62,942 nt of DNA. Source: Deltaproteobacteria bacterium. Its GTDB lineage: Bacteria > Lernaellota > Lernaellaia > JACKCT01. Below the pieces are notes generated by a model. That model was given only the letters and a program-made list of their open reading frames with translations. It ran no database searches and was not told the DNA's origin. Within the stretch, counting starts at the first letter, position 1, and every line of letters begins with the position of its first letter. The stretch spans positions 1-62,942 of the forward strand of contig JADLEX010000122.1 of the NCBI GenBank assembly GCA_020845895.1. Reading direction: 5' to 3'. This document shows positions 52,035 through 60,460 of this stretch, in pieces. Position numbers and translations under genes: made by a program.

Positions 52035-52601
52035 ATGCCGGCGATTTCGGCCATTCAGGTCCGCAAGGGAAATATTCTCGTCTACAACAAGGAGCTCTAC
52101 CGCGTGATGGTCATGCACCATCACACGCCGGGCAACCTGCGCGCCATCGTGCGAATCACGATGAAGGGCCTGAACTCGGGCACGAAGATCGAGGAGCGGT
52201 TCCGCCCGAGCGACATGCTCGAAAAGGCGACGCTCGACGTCGCGAATCTCCAGTACCTCTACCACCAGGGCGACCACTACGTCTTCATGAACACCGAGAC
52301 GTACGAGCAGCTCGAGCTCGACGAGGAAACCGTGGGCGAGGCCATGCTGTACATCGTCGAAAATGCGACGGTGAACGCGCTCATGCACGGCATGAACGTG
52401 GTGGGTATCGATCTGCCGCCCAAGGTCGACCTGCGCGTCGTCGAAACCACGCCGTATATGAAGGGCGCGACGGTTTCGAACGCGCCCAAGCCGGCCAAGC
52501 TCGAAACCGGCCTGGCGATCCAGATCCCCAGCTTCATCGAACAGGGTGAACTGGTTCGCATCGACACCGAGACCGGCAACTACATCGAGCGCGCGAAGTA
52601 A
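52035..52601 (+). CDS. efp: translation elongation factor P, Asn-tip variant
   Basis: A 188-residue, three-domain EF-P that helps ribosomes stalled at consecutive prolines. N-terminal KOW-like domain (AISAIQVRKGNILVYNKELY), OB domains with QYLYHQGDHYVFMNTETYEQ, and C-terminal LETGLAIQIPSFIEQGELV are all typical. The loop that reaches the peptidyl-transferase centre reads HHHTPGNLRA, so the tip residue is Asn34 where E. coli has the modified Lys34. The known modifications of Lys or Arg there (EpmA/B, EarP, YmfI systems) cannot apply. None of those genes is nearby. AGGAG-like signal precedes the ATG. Confidence 0.95.
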   Translation: MPAISAIQVRKGNILVYNKELYRVMVMHHHTPGNLRAIVRITMKGLNSGTKIEERFRPSDMLEKATLDVANLQYLYHQGDHYVFMNTETYEQLELDEETVGEAMLYIVENATVNALMHGMNVVGIDLPPKVDLRVVETTPYMKGATVSNAPKPAKLETGLAIQIPSFIEQGELVRIDTETGNYIERAK

Positions 52602-52617
52602 ACGCGACAAACACCGT

Positions 52618-53127
52618 TCACGCCACCAGACGCAGGCTCCACAAGAACGCCGGCGCGCTGCGCAGCCGGAAGTGCGTGATCGACTTCGAGACGAGCTTGC
52701 CGGTCGCGACCTCGGTCAGGCGCCCGTAGCAGGTCGTGTGCGTGACGTGCAGATTCCAGGGGCGAAGGTTGATCTTCTCCCCGACGAAATGGTAGCGCGC
52801 GCCCGCCGCGTCGAACTCGAACTCGTAGCGGATCTTCTGCTCCGAGAAGTACATCAGCGTCAGAGTGCCCTGAACGCCGACGTTCTCGCACAATCCATTG
52901 ATCGTGACGGTGCCCTTGAGTGGTGAACGCATGAAGTCCGCGGCCTTGGGATTCGCCCAGCGCGACACGTCGTCCGTTCCCCACGTGACGCGAAACTCCA
53001 TGAAGCGCCGTCCCGCCGGGCCGAAGCCCGGCTCGAACTCGTGTTCGCCGGTCATGACCTCGTCGATCTCGAAGCCGACGCGTTTTTCCTTCCACGCGCT
53101 CTTCACGCGTCCCATCAGATCCGACAT
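52618..53127 (-). CDS. conserved hypothetical protein (169 residues)
   Basis: A soluble, mostly beta protein: FMEFRVTWGTDDVSRWANPK, GTVTINGLCENVGVQGTLTL, RYEFEFDAAGARYHFVGEKI, then WNLHVTHTTCYGRLTEVATG. The ATG at 53127 with GGGAGG upstream is preferred over an earlier in-frame ATG at 53181. No named family recognised; the strands could form a lipocalin- or SRPBCC-like barrel that binds a lipid. It is the last gene of a minus-strand run TetR-SDR-this gene, 28 bases after the SDR stop, so it probably acts on the same lipid or steroid-like compound. Confidence 0.7.
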   Translation of the reverse strand: MSDLMGRVKSAWKEKRVGFEIDEVMTGEHEFEPGFGPAGRRFMEFRVTWGTDDVSRWANPKAADFMRSPLKGTVTINGLCENVGVQGTLTLMYFSEQKIRYEFEFDAAGARYHFVGEKINLRPWNLHVTHTTCYGRLTEVATGKLVSKSITHFRLRSAPAFLWSLRLVA

Positions 53128-53155
53128 GGCGATCCCTCCCCGGTCGGGTTTGTCC

Positions 53156-54022
53156 TTACGCGGCCGCGCCGGCTTTCGCACTCTTGTCCGCGCTCTTGTC
53201 CGCGCTCTTGTCCGCGCTTTTGGCCAGCAGCCACGTGGCGATGCGCGTGATCGCGCCCGGCGCGAGCGGCAGCGCGCGCACGTGCAGCATCACGCGATTG
53301 AGCACGCTGACCATCTCCACGCGCTTGCCGCGCGTCACGGCCTTGAAGATCATGCGCGCCACGGTCTCGGGCTTGTGCGAGTACCAGGGCACGAGCTTCA
53401 TCGACAGGCGCTGCATCATCGTCTCGGTCTTCACGTCGCTGTAAAAGCCCGTGTTGACCATGAAGGGATACACGGTGGTGACGCCCACGCCGTACTTGGC
53501 GACCTCGTACGAAAGCAGTTCCGAAACCGCGCCGAGCGCAAGCTTGATCGCCGCGTACGCGCCCCAGGTCGGCAGCCGGAAGAACGCCTGACCGCTCGAC
53601 ACGTTGACGATGCGGCCCGCGCCGCGTTCGCGCATGTGCGGCAGGAACGCCTCGATGTGGTGGATCGGCCCCCAGAAGTTGATGGCGAGCAGCCGCTCCC
53701 ACTGCGCGTGATCGGTCTCGGCGATCTCGCCCGAATAGCCGACCCCCGCGTTGTTGATGAGCACGTCGAGCCCGCCGAGATCGGCGATCACCCACGTCGC
53801 GAGATCCTGAACCGCCGCGCGATCGGAGACGTCCATCGCGCGGATCTCGACGCGCGCGCCCGTGCCCCGCAGTTCCCGTGCCGCCGCCTCGAGCGCCGCG
53901 GAGTTGATGTCGGTGAGGACGAGATCGTACCCGGCCCGCGCGAATTCGCGCGCAGTGCACAGGCCGATTCCGGCAGCGCCGCCGGTGATGAGAACGCGGC
54001 CCTTCGATGTCTTGTCCGTCAT
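53156..54022 (-). CDS. short-chain dehydrogenase/reductase
   Basis: A 288-residue NAD(P)-dependent oxidoreductase of the classical SDR type. Cofactor motif TGGAAGIG near residue 12, NNAG in DVLINNAGVGYSG, and the catalytic set Ser in IVNVSSGQ plus Tyr/Lys in YAAIK. The ATG at 54022 overlaps the TetR stop (ATGA). The C-terminus ends in three repeats of Ser-Ala-Asp-Lys or a frame of it, encoded by a 12-base tandem repeat (53181-53216). A hydrophobic stretch near 240-265 may bind membrane. Substrate unknown, probably a lipid or fatty alcohol judging by the TetR partner. Confidence 0.9.
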   Translation of the reverse strand: MTDKTSKGRVLITGGAAGIGLCTAREFARAGYDLVLTDINSAALEAAARELRGTGARVEIRAMDVSDRAAVQDLATWVIADLGGLDVLINNAGVGYSGEIAETDHAQWERLLAINFWGPIHHIEAFLPHMRERGAGRIVNVSSGQAFFRLPTWGAYAAIKLALGAVSELLSYEVAKYGVGVTTVYPFMVNTGFYSDVKTETMMQRLSMKLVPWYSHKPETVARMIFKAVTRGKRVEMVSVLNRVMLHVRALPLAPGAITRIATWLLAKSADKSADKSADKSAKAGAAA

Positions 54023-54672
54023 GTTCGCCGTCCTTTTCCGCTCGGGGGTTTGCCCACCAGGCCGTAAAACGCGAAGTCGACCATCTCGCGGATCATGTCC
54101 GCGAGCGGAATGTCGCCCGGCGTTCGCGATCCCCACAGTTCGATGGTGCGCAGTCCCATGCCGACGATCGCCTGCGCCACCACGGCGCTGTCGCAGGGCC
54201 GCGCGAAGCCGCTCGCGATGGCGTGGTCGAGATAGTGCCGCGCGAGCGACGCGAACTGCGCGAGCCCGGCGTCGATCACCATCGCCATGTCGGCGTCAAT
54301 CGTCGGTCCCTCGCGTAAAAAGACGAGAATCAGCTCGCGGTGCGCCTCGGCCATGGCGGCGATGCGCTGGATCGCCGAGAGCGACGCGTCGCGGTACTCG
54401 CGGGCATTCGCCGGCAGGCGGGCGCTCATGTCGGCGAACTGCGCCGCGCTGGCCTCGAAAACGTCCGTCATGATCGTCTCGAAGATCTCGCGCTTGCTGT
54501 CGAAGAAACGGTAGAAGGTGCCTTGGCCGACGCCCGCCTCGGCGACGATGTCGGAGATGAGCGCGCGGTGATAGCCCTTGGCCACGAAGACGCGCCCCGC
54601 CGCCTCGAGCAGCGTCTGGCGCGTGCGGTCCTTGCGCTCCTGGTCGCTGAGGATTCGTTTCGAAGTGGGCAT
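54019..54672 (-). CDS. TetR-family transcription repressor
   Basis: A 217-residue regulator. The helix-turn-helix is at about 20-60: RQTLLEAAGRVFVAKGYHRA, ISDIVAEAGVGQGTFYRFFD, SKREIF. The C-terminal ligand domain is all helical. The ATG at 54672 is chosen over one at 54690 that would overlap more of the regulatory region. A 16-base palindrome 23 bases upstream is the likely operator, so it should repress itself and the overlapping SDR gene, and possibly the divergent deacetylase gene. Confidence 0.92.
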   Translation of the reverse strand: MPTSKRILSDQERKDRTRQTLLEAAGRVFVAKGYHRALISDIVAEAGVGQGTFYRFFDSKREIFETIMTDVFEASAAQFADMSARLPANAREYRDASLSAIQRIAAMAEAHRELILVFLREGPTIDADMAMVIDAGLAQFASLARHYLDHAIASGFARPCDSAVVAQAIVGMGLRTIELWGSRTPGDIPLADMIREMVDFAFYGLVGKPPSGKGRRT

Positions 54673-54694
54673 TGGTAACCCCGGTGACATTCCA

Positions 54695-54710
54695 GACGGA
54701 CTCGTCCGTC
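54695..54710. promoter_or_regulatory. probable TetR operator palindrome
   Basis: GACGGACTCGTCCGTC: 7-bp perfect arms around a two-base centre, of the kind bound by AcrR/TetR-type repressors. Located 23 bases upstream of the TetR start and about 118 bases upstream of the divergent deacetylase. Confidence 0.6.
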
Positions 54711-54827
54711 CGTTTCGATTCGACCCTATCCGCTGCGGAAGGTCGTGTCAACATCGAAACGCGCGGTTTGGCCGATGCGCGCCGCGCCCCTCGTGATCCG
54801 GTCCGCCGGGCGCTATCATGCCCGCGC

Positions 54828-55799
54828 ATGAAAACATCGCCTGCGCGTACTTGCCGAACGATCCTCGCGTCGGTCCTTCTGGCGCTCTTGCCGGTCGTGT
54901 CCGCGCCCGCCGATCCGCCCGCCGCGTGCTGGTCGGCCGAGGCGCTGTCGGCGAAACCCGGCGAGGAACGGGCACGCCGGGTGACCGAATGGATCGAGCC
55001 GGAGATCGTCGCCTTCGCACCCGCGACGCCGCCCGCGCCGCTCGGCCCGGCACCGAGCGCGACGCGCGGCGTGGTGCGTCGGGTGTGTTTGCCGGACGGC
55101 GATCGGCGGATCGCGCTCACGTTCGACCTGTGCGAGACGTCGCGCGAAATCGCGGGGTACGACGGACGCATCGTCGATCTTCTGCGCGCCGAGGACGTGC
55201 GGGCGACGTTTTTCGCCGGCGGCCATTGGATGCGCACGCACCCCGAGCGCGCCGCGCAACTGCTCGCCGATCCGCTCTTCGAACTCGGCCAACACGGCTG
55301 GAGCCACCGCAATCTCGCCGTGCTCACGGGCGACGACCTGCGTCGCGAGATCGACGCCGCCACGGTCGAGGCCGCGCGCGTGCGATCGGATCTGCTCGCG
55401 CGGCCCTGCATGGCGGGCGTGGCCGTTCCCGCGCTGAGATATTTCCGCTACCCCTTTGGCGAGTGCGACGACGACGCGCAGGCGGCGTTGAGCGACGCGG
55501 GGCTCACGGCGATCCAGTGGGATGTCGCCCCGGGCGACCCCGCGCCGGGCATCGGAGCGAAGTCGATCGCCCGCGCGATGACCGACGGCGTGCGCCCCGG
55601 CTCGATCGTCGTGCTGCACGCCAACGGACGCGGCCGACGCACCGCCGACGCGCTCGCCATTGCCATCCCGGAACTTCGCGCGCGCGGGTATGCGTTCGCG
55701 ACAATTAGTGAGCTGCTCGCGGCGGGAGAGCCCGAAATCGAGACGCGTTGCTTCGTGAGCCGCCCCGGCGATACCCTGCGTTATCGGCGCGCGAGATGA
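54828..55799 (+). CDS. exported polysaccharide deacetylase (NodB-homology)
   Basis: A 323-residue protein with a signal peptide (TILASVLLALLPVVSAPA). NodB domain from about residue 95: ALTFDLCE in place of the usual TFDDG, so one metal-side Asp is replaced; FFAGGHWMRTHPE; LGQHGWSHRNL with the His pair; YFRYPFGECDDDA; and GSIVVLHANG. The LTFDLCE form occurs in a recognised branch of the family. These enzymes remove acetyl groups from cell-wall or exopolysaccharide sugars. The stop overlaps the GNAT gene start (ATGA). Divergent from the TetR operon. Confidence 0.88.
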   Translation: MKTSPARTCRTILASVLLALLPVVSAPADPPAACWSAEALSAKPGEERARRVTEWIEPEIVAFAPATPPAPLGPAPSATRGVVRRVCLPDGDRRIALTFDLCETSREIAGYDGRIVDLLRAEDVRATFFAGGHWMRTHPERAAQLLADPLFELGQHGWSHRNLAVLTGDDLRREIDAATVEAARVRSDLLARPCMAGVAVPALRYFRYPFGECDDDAQAALSDAGLTAIQWDVAPGDPAPGIGAKSIARAMTDGVRPGSIVVLHANGRGRRTADALAIAIPELRARGYAFATISELLAAGEPEIETRCFVSRPGDTLRYRRAR

Positions 55800-56362
55800 G
55801 GGGCAAGCGAGATCACGGCATGACGAAACCGGTGCGCGACATGCGAAAGAACCTTCGCCTGCTGGCGCGGGAGGCGGACGACGGCGGCGTGCCGTTTCGC
55901 ATCGCGCGTTTCGCGCCGCTGCGTCACGCGGATGCCATCGCCGCGATCGAGCCGATCGAGCCGTGGGCGAGCCTCGGGTATCCGGCCGGTTGGCTCGAAA
56001 CCTATCTGACCCGGCGCGACACCGCGCTCTATCGATTCACGTTGTTGCGCGAAAACGAATCGGGCGACGTCGCGCCCGCGGGGTATATGGCGGTGCGTTT
56101 CCCGTGGCTCGTGGGACCATTTCTGGAGCTGCTCGCGATCGCGCCCGAGCATCAGGGTTCGGGGCTCGGTGCGTTCGCCGTCGCGCGATTGCAGCAGGCC
56201 GCGCACCGCGCCGAGCGCCAGCTCTGGACCTCGGTGGCGTTGCACAATCCCCGCGCGGCCCGGTTTTACGAAAGACTGGGATTTGTGCCCACCGCCGACG
56301 TGCCCGATCTGCTCCGGCCCGGTTTTACCGAACGGCTGCTGCGTTACGATGCGCGCCCGTAG
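55796..56362 (+). CDS. GNAT-family N-acetyltransferase
   Basis: A 188-residue acetyltransferase. The acetyl-CoA site is in ELLAIAPEHQGSGLGAFAVA (Gln-x-Gly-x-Gly), followed by LHNPRAARFYERLGFVPTAD, the standard GNAT ending. The ATG at 55796 overlaps the deacetylase stop; an ATG at 55820 is an alternative. Acceptor unknown. Coupling to a deacetylase could mean both act on amino sugars, but this is inference. Confidence 0.85.
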   Translation: MRGKRDHGMTKPVRDMRKNLRLLAREADDGGVPFRIARFAPLRHADAIAAIEPIEPWASLGYPAGWLETYLTRRDTALYRFTLLRENESGDVAPAGYMAVRFPWLVGPFLELLAIAPEHQGSGLGAFAVARLQQAAHRAERQLWTSVALHNPRAARFYERLGFVPTADVPDLLRPGFTERLLRYDARP

Positions 56363-57011
56363 ATCCATCGCGACGCTCGCAATCGCCGCGCTGCTGGCGC
56401 TCGCCGCGCTTTCGGCTCGGGCGGACGACGCATATCCCTTCGCCATCGCGGCGGGCGCGGGACCCGTGTGGGACGACGCGAACGACTGGGGCTGGAGCCT
56501 GCGGCTCGCGGGGTTCGGGCACCCGGGCGGCCTGACGTGGCTTCAGGTCGGGATGGCGGTGGAAATGTTCGGTCGTCCCGAAGCGATCTTGCGCGACGAA
56601 ACCGAAGCGACGACGCTCGGCGACACGCGTGTGCGCGAGTGGCGCACGGACGCGGGTTCGCTGATCGGCGCACAGGTGCATTTCCCGTTCGGGTTCGGAT
56701 CGCTCGAAAGCAAACCGATGTCCCGCGACGATCTGGTACGCGGCGGTCGTCGCGAATGGGAGTTCGCACCCACGCTCGCCGGCGGGATGTATCTCGACTC
56801 GTCCACCACGTCGAGCCGCCGCGACACCGACGGCACGCGCGTGAAATCGGTGCGCGAGGGAGACGAGGGAACGACGCACAGCGCGGGCGCTTATGGCGAG
56901 ATCGGCGCGCGGGGACGCTGGCGCGTGCTGGAACTCGCGCTCGCGGCGCAAACGATCACGGACCGGCCGGTGCAAGCCGCGGCGTGGCTCGGCTTCAACG
57001 TGCCGTGGTGA
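56349..57011 (+). CDS. exported beta-barrel-like hypothetical protein
   Basis: A 220-residue protein with a signal peptide (IATLAIAALLALAALSARA, cleaved near 25). The mature part alternates short amphipathic strands (WGWSLRLAGFGHPGGLTWLQ, GAYGEIGARGRWRVLELALA) and ends with an aromatic residue (NVPW), all suggestive of a small outer-membrane barrel. No named family recognised. The ATG overlaps the GNAT gene by 14 bases, so it is the third gene of a coupled deacetylase-GNAT-barrel operon. Confidence 0.65.
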   Translation: MRARRSIATLAIAALLALAALSARADDAYPFAIAAGAGPVWDDANDWGWSLRLAGFGHPGGLTWLQVGMAVEMFGRPEAILRDETEATTLGDTRVREWRTDAGSLIGAQVHFPFGFGSLESKPMSRDDLVRGGRREWEFAPTLAGGMYLDSSTTSSRRDTDGTRVKSVREGDEGTTHSAGAYGEIGARGRWRVLELALAAQTITDRPVQAAAWLGFNVPW

Positions 57012-57035
57012 ACGACCGCATCGCGCGGCGGCGGC

Positions 57036-59282
57036 TTACTGGATGTACCCCAGCGACTTGAGGCGTTCGAGCAACGCGGCCTGATCGAAGAGTTGCTGCG
57101 GAACCGCCGCGTCCCAGATCGCGGCCGTCACGACCAGCTCCATCGAGGCGACGGTTTCAGGCGGTACCGCCACCGACAATCGCTGCCCGGCCTCGCGGTT
57201 GGTGAGATCGGCCAGCGCCCGCGAGGGCTCCATGCTGCCGGACCCGGCCACGACGATTTCGCGATCGTTCACTTTGCGTCCATCCACCTCGAGCGCGATG
57301 GACATCGCCTTGTTAGCGTCCGAGATCGGCAGCCGGATCTCCATCGGCTTGTCCGGCGTGGTGGAAAACTCGACGGTGCCCGACTGGTGGACTTCGTCTT
57401 CCTTCCACACGAGTTCCGTCGCGTGCGCCGAGATGAAGACCGGTTCGCATCGCCGGTCGGCGCGGTAGATCATCTTCCACTTGTGCGGCGCGCGACCCAT
57501 GAAACGCAGCCGCGCGACGCGCTCGCGTGCGTCGCCCTTGAGCCCGCCGTAAAACGTCGCGTGCATCTGCCGCGCTTTCGCGAGCGAACCGTTGTCGGCG
57601 GCGAGATTTTGCTTTTCCGCGGGATCGGACCGGGGATCGAAGATCTCCTCCGCTCCGTCGCCGAGCGGGAAGATGTACTTCATCTCGGCGGTTCGAAGCG
57701 AGCTGCGATGCGGACCGACGAGAATATTTTCGGAAAGAACGGGCCGATCGGCAAATCCGGATTCCGCGAACAGATCGCGGCCGACGAAGGAGTCGGGCGG
57801 CGTGAATCCGAGTGCGCGCATGAGGGTCGGCGCCACGTCAACGAGCGCCACCGTTCGCGCATCCCGCCGGCCTTCGGTCTGGCCGGGTTTCACGATGATG
57901 AGCGGCACGCGGATCTGCTCGTCGTAGAGCGCGTGGCCGTGCTCCCAGCCGCCGTGCTCGCCGAATTCCTCGCCGTGATCCGCGGTGACGACGATGTAGG
58001 TGTGATCGAGTTCGCCGTCGCGGCGCAAGATCTCCAGCACCTCGCCGACGCGCCGGTCGGCCGCCAGAATCTCGCCGTCGTAAAGGGAGATGAGTTCGGC
58101 GAGTTCCTCGGCGTTCGGCGGGTTCTCACGAATCTCATTCGCGCCCGGGAAGCGATTGCCGAGATCCCGCGCGCGGTCAGGCGAGGGATAAGGCCACGCC
58201 GTCACCCCCTCGACGTGCTCGTACACCGCGTGCGCGGCGAGCAAATGGAAGTACGCGAAGTATGGCCGCGACTTGTCGCGCTGCTCGATCCAGCGCGCGA
58301 AGTGCTGGACCGCAAAGGTGTCGTTGCCCGTTTGCTCGTATCGGTTGAATCCGCGCCCGAAGCCGAAATTGAAGTCCATCGTCGGCGCGTTGATGAAGGC
58401 GGACGTCCAGTACCCCGCGCGGCGCAGCTCGCTCGGCAACGACGGCCACTGCACGTCCACCGTGAAGTTGTCGTTGAAGCGTGTCTTGGTCGAGATCTTG
58501 TGGGGATACTGCGACATCATCATCGACGTCACCGAAGGCCGCGTCCACGGTGCGTTGCTGAACGCGTGCTCGTACAGCGTGCCCCGCGCGGCGAGCGCGT
58601 CGATGTTCGGCGATGTGGGCCGCCCGTATCCGTAGGCGGAAAGGTGATCGGCCCGCGTGGTGTCGAGCGTAATCCAAAGGACGTTTGGTCCCTTTTCTTT
58701 CGAGGGTTTTCGCGTCACCACGCGCACGTGCGACCAGACCGGCCGGCCCTCGTAGGGTGTCGTGGGCACCTCGGCGCTCTCGCGGCGCAGCGACGCCTGA
58801 AGCACGATTTCGACCGTGCGTCCGGCGTACGCGTCGAGGCCGACGCGTGCCTCGTCCCACGGCTCCTGCAGGTTGTGATCGAGCCGCTGCTCGGAGCGGT
58901 AGATGCGCTTCATACTTCCGTCGTCCTCGCGCACGAAGACGGCGAATGCCACCGAGGTCGTCGCGCGGCTCCAGTCACGGTCGGCGACGGCGTGCGCGAA
59001 ACGCAGTTCCGAATCAGGTCCAACGGACGAAAAAAAGCGCAGCGTCGCGTTTGCCGACGCGTCCACCGCCTCGCGCACCTCGCTGTGGATCTCGAAGAGC
59101 TTGATGCGATCGCTCTCGCCGCGCTGCTCGAGCGCCTCGGCGAGCGTGGTGAACGTCGTACGTTCGGGCGCGATGGGGGCGGGCTTCGAGGCATCGCGCC
59201 CGCAGCCGGCGAACGCCAGCGCGGCCATGACCATGAGCGCGACCGTTCCGACCGCGATCTGTTTTGTCGTTCGAAGATTCAT
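57036..59282 (-). CDS. sulfatase/alkaline-phosphatase-superfamily lipoprotein
   Basis: A 748-residue lipoprotein: ATG at 59282 gives signal peptide and lipobox FAGC (Cys27); a GTG at 59306 would add eight residues. An N-terminal beta domain (about 40-190) precedes the sulfatase domain: NVLWITLDTTRADHLSAYGY (metal Asp), then APWTRPSVTSMMMSQYP, VVTADHGEEFGEHGGW. The nucleophile position has Thr247 in WTRPS, where true sulfatases have Cys or Ser for formylglycine; Thr is what LtaS and phosphoethanolamine transferases use. It may be a phospho- or sulfo-ester hydrolase or a transferase. Surface or periplasmic. Convergent with the barrel gene. Confidence 0.85.
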   Translation of the reverse strand: MNLRTTKQIAVGTVALMVMAALAFAGCGRDASKPAPIAPERTTFTTLAEALEQRGESDRIKLFEIHSEVREAVDASANATLRFFSSVGPDSELRFAHAVADRDWSRATTSVAFAVFVREDDGSMKRIYRSEQRLDHNLQEPWDEARVGLDAYAGRTVEIVLQASLRRESAEVPTTPYEGRPVWSHVRVVTRKPSKEKGPNVLWITLDTTRADHLSAYGYGRPTSPNIDALAARGTLYEHAFSNAPWTRPSVTSMMMSQYPHKISTKTRFNDNFTVDVQWPSLPSELRRAGYWTSAFINAPTMDFNFGFGRGFNRYEQTGNDTFAVQHFARWIEQRDKSRPYFAYFHLLAAHAVYEHVEGVTAWPYPSPDRARDLGNRFPGANEIRENPPNAEELAELISLYDGEILAADRRVGEVLEILRRDGELDHTYIVVTADHGEEFGEHGGWEHGHALYDEQIRVPLIIVKPGQTEGRRDARTVALVDVAPTLMRALGFTPPDSFVGRDLFAESGFADRPVLSENILVGPHRSSLRTAEMKYIFPLGDGAEEIFDPRSDPAEKQNLAADNGSLAKARQMHATFYGGLKGDARERVARLRFMGRAPHKWKMIYRADRRCEPVFISAHATELVWKEDEVHQSGTVEFSTTPDKPMEIRLPISDANKAMSIALEVDGRKVNDREIVVAGSGSMEPSRALADLTNREAGQRLSVAVPPETVASMELVVTAAIWDAAVPQQLFDQAALLERLKSLGYIQ

Positions 59283-59561
59283 CCCAACATTCCCGAGTCG
59301 ACTCACACCCCTCTTCGATCACATGCAAACTTCAAACACAATGAGGGCAATTTAACTCAAAATAATTGCGTCTGTCACGATGTCCCCGCGATGATTCCGT
59401 GACGCGCGCGAGGCAGGGACGTGAAGTGACGAGCGCGACCAGGGCGGGAATTCGCGCGCGCAATCGTCCGGGCGGCCCGGATTCCGCATCCATTCGGCTT
59501 TTTCGGCGCGTTGCGATAAAATCGATTCGTCATCATCGTGTTGACCATGGGAGGGACGGCC

Positions 59562-60449
59562 ATGCTCGACGATCTGCTGGACAAACTCCGCCGCGAGTAT
59601 CTGCACGTGGAGACGAATCCCGATCTCGACGACGACCAAAAAATCGAGCGCATCATCCTGTCCACCTGCGCGGGGTGCGCCGCGCTCTCGGCGATGCCGC
59701 TGCCGCTCGCCGATCTGCTCATCCTCACGCCGATTCAGGGCTACATGGGGTGGCGGATCGCGCACGTGCGCGGGATCGAACTGTCGAAGCAGGAGGCGGT
59801 CGAAACCGTCAAAGAGATCCTGGGAACGGTCGGCCTCGGCCTCGCCGCGCGCCAGGCGGTCATCACCGCCACGCGGCTTTTGCCCGGTCTCGGCTCGGTC
59901 ATGTCGATCCCGCTCGTCTTCGGCGCGACCTACGGCATCGGGCGCGTCATGGATCTGTATTTCGTCGAACGCAAAGCCGGGCGCCGCGTGCCGGAGGAGG
60001 CGCTTCGCAAGGCGTATCTCGACGCGCGACGAATGGGCGAATCGCTCGGGCGGCGATTCGAAAAGGCGAAAACGGACGCCGCGCCGGGATCGATCACAGA
60101 GACGTTTCTGAAGGAGAAGGACGCCTTCGTCGCGAAAATGCGCGAGGCGTTCGACGCGGCCTACGCCGAATTCAAAACGGCGGTGGAAGACCTGAAGCCC
60201 GAGCCGCCCGCTTCGAAGCCTGCCGCGAAGCCCGCCGCGAAACCCGCGGAAAAACCGCGCGCGAAGACTGCGAAACCGCGGGAATCGGCGCCGCGAAAGC
60301 CCGCGAGAAAAACCGCGACGAAACCGGTGAAGGCGACGGCGAAGAGTCCGCGCGCGAAATCGACGACCGCCGCGAAGTCGCCGACCACCGCGAAGACGAG
60401 CTCAACCGCTCCGAGAAAGCCACGCGCACGCAAACCGAAATCCGCGTGA
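59562..60449 (+). CDS. DUF697-like membrane protein with Lys/Ala-rich histone-like tail
   Basis: A 295-residue protein from the ATG at 59562 with GGGAGGG upstream. Residues 25-150 fit DUF697: AALSAMPLPLADLLILTPIQ, GYMGWRIAHVRG, then LGLAARQAVITATRLLPGLG and IPLVFGATYGIGRVMDLYF, with two to three membrane-like helices. A helical linker follows, then a 75-residue tail of Lys-Pro-Ala-Ala type repeats (KPAAKPAAKPAEKPRAK and on), like histone H1 C-termini. The tail may bind nucleic acid, anionic lipid or polyphosphate. DUF697 is often fused or next to GTPases; none here. Confidence 0.75.
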   Translation: MLDDLLDKLRREYLHVETNPDLDDDQKIERIILSTCAGCAALSAMPLPLADLLILTPIQGYMGWRIAHVRGIELSKQEAVETVKEILGTVGLGLAARQAVITATRLLPGLGSVMSIPLVFGATYGIGRVMDLYFVERKAGRRVPEEALRKAYLDARRMGESLGRRFEKAKTDAAPGSITETFLKEKDAFVAKMREAFDAAYAEFKTAVEDLKPEPPASKPAAKPAAKPAEKPRAKTAKPRESAPRKPARKTATKPVKATAKSPRAKSTTAAKSPTTAKTSSTAPRKPRARKPKSA

Positions 60450-60460
60450 CGGGGATATCG

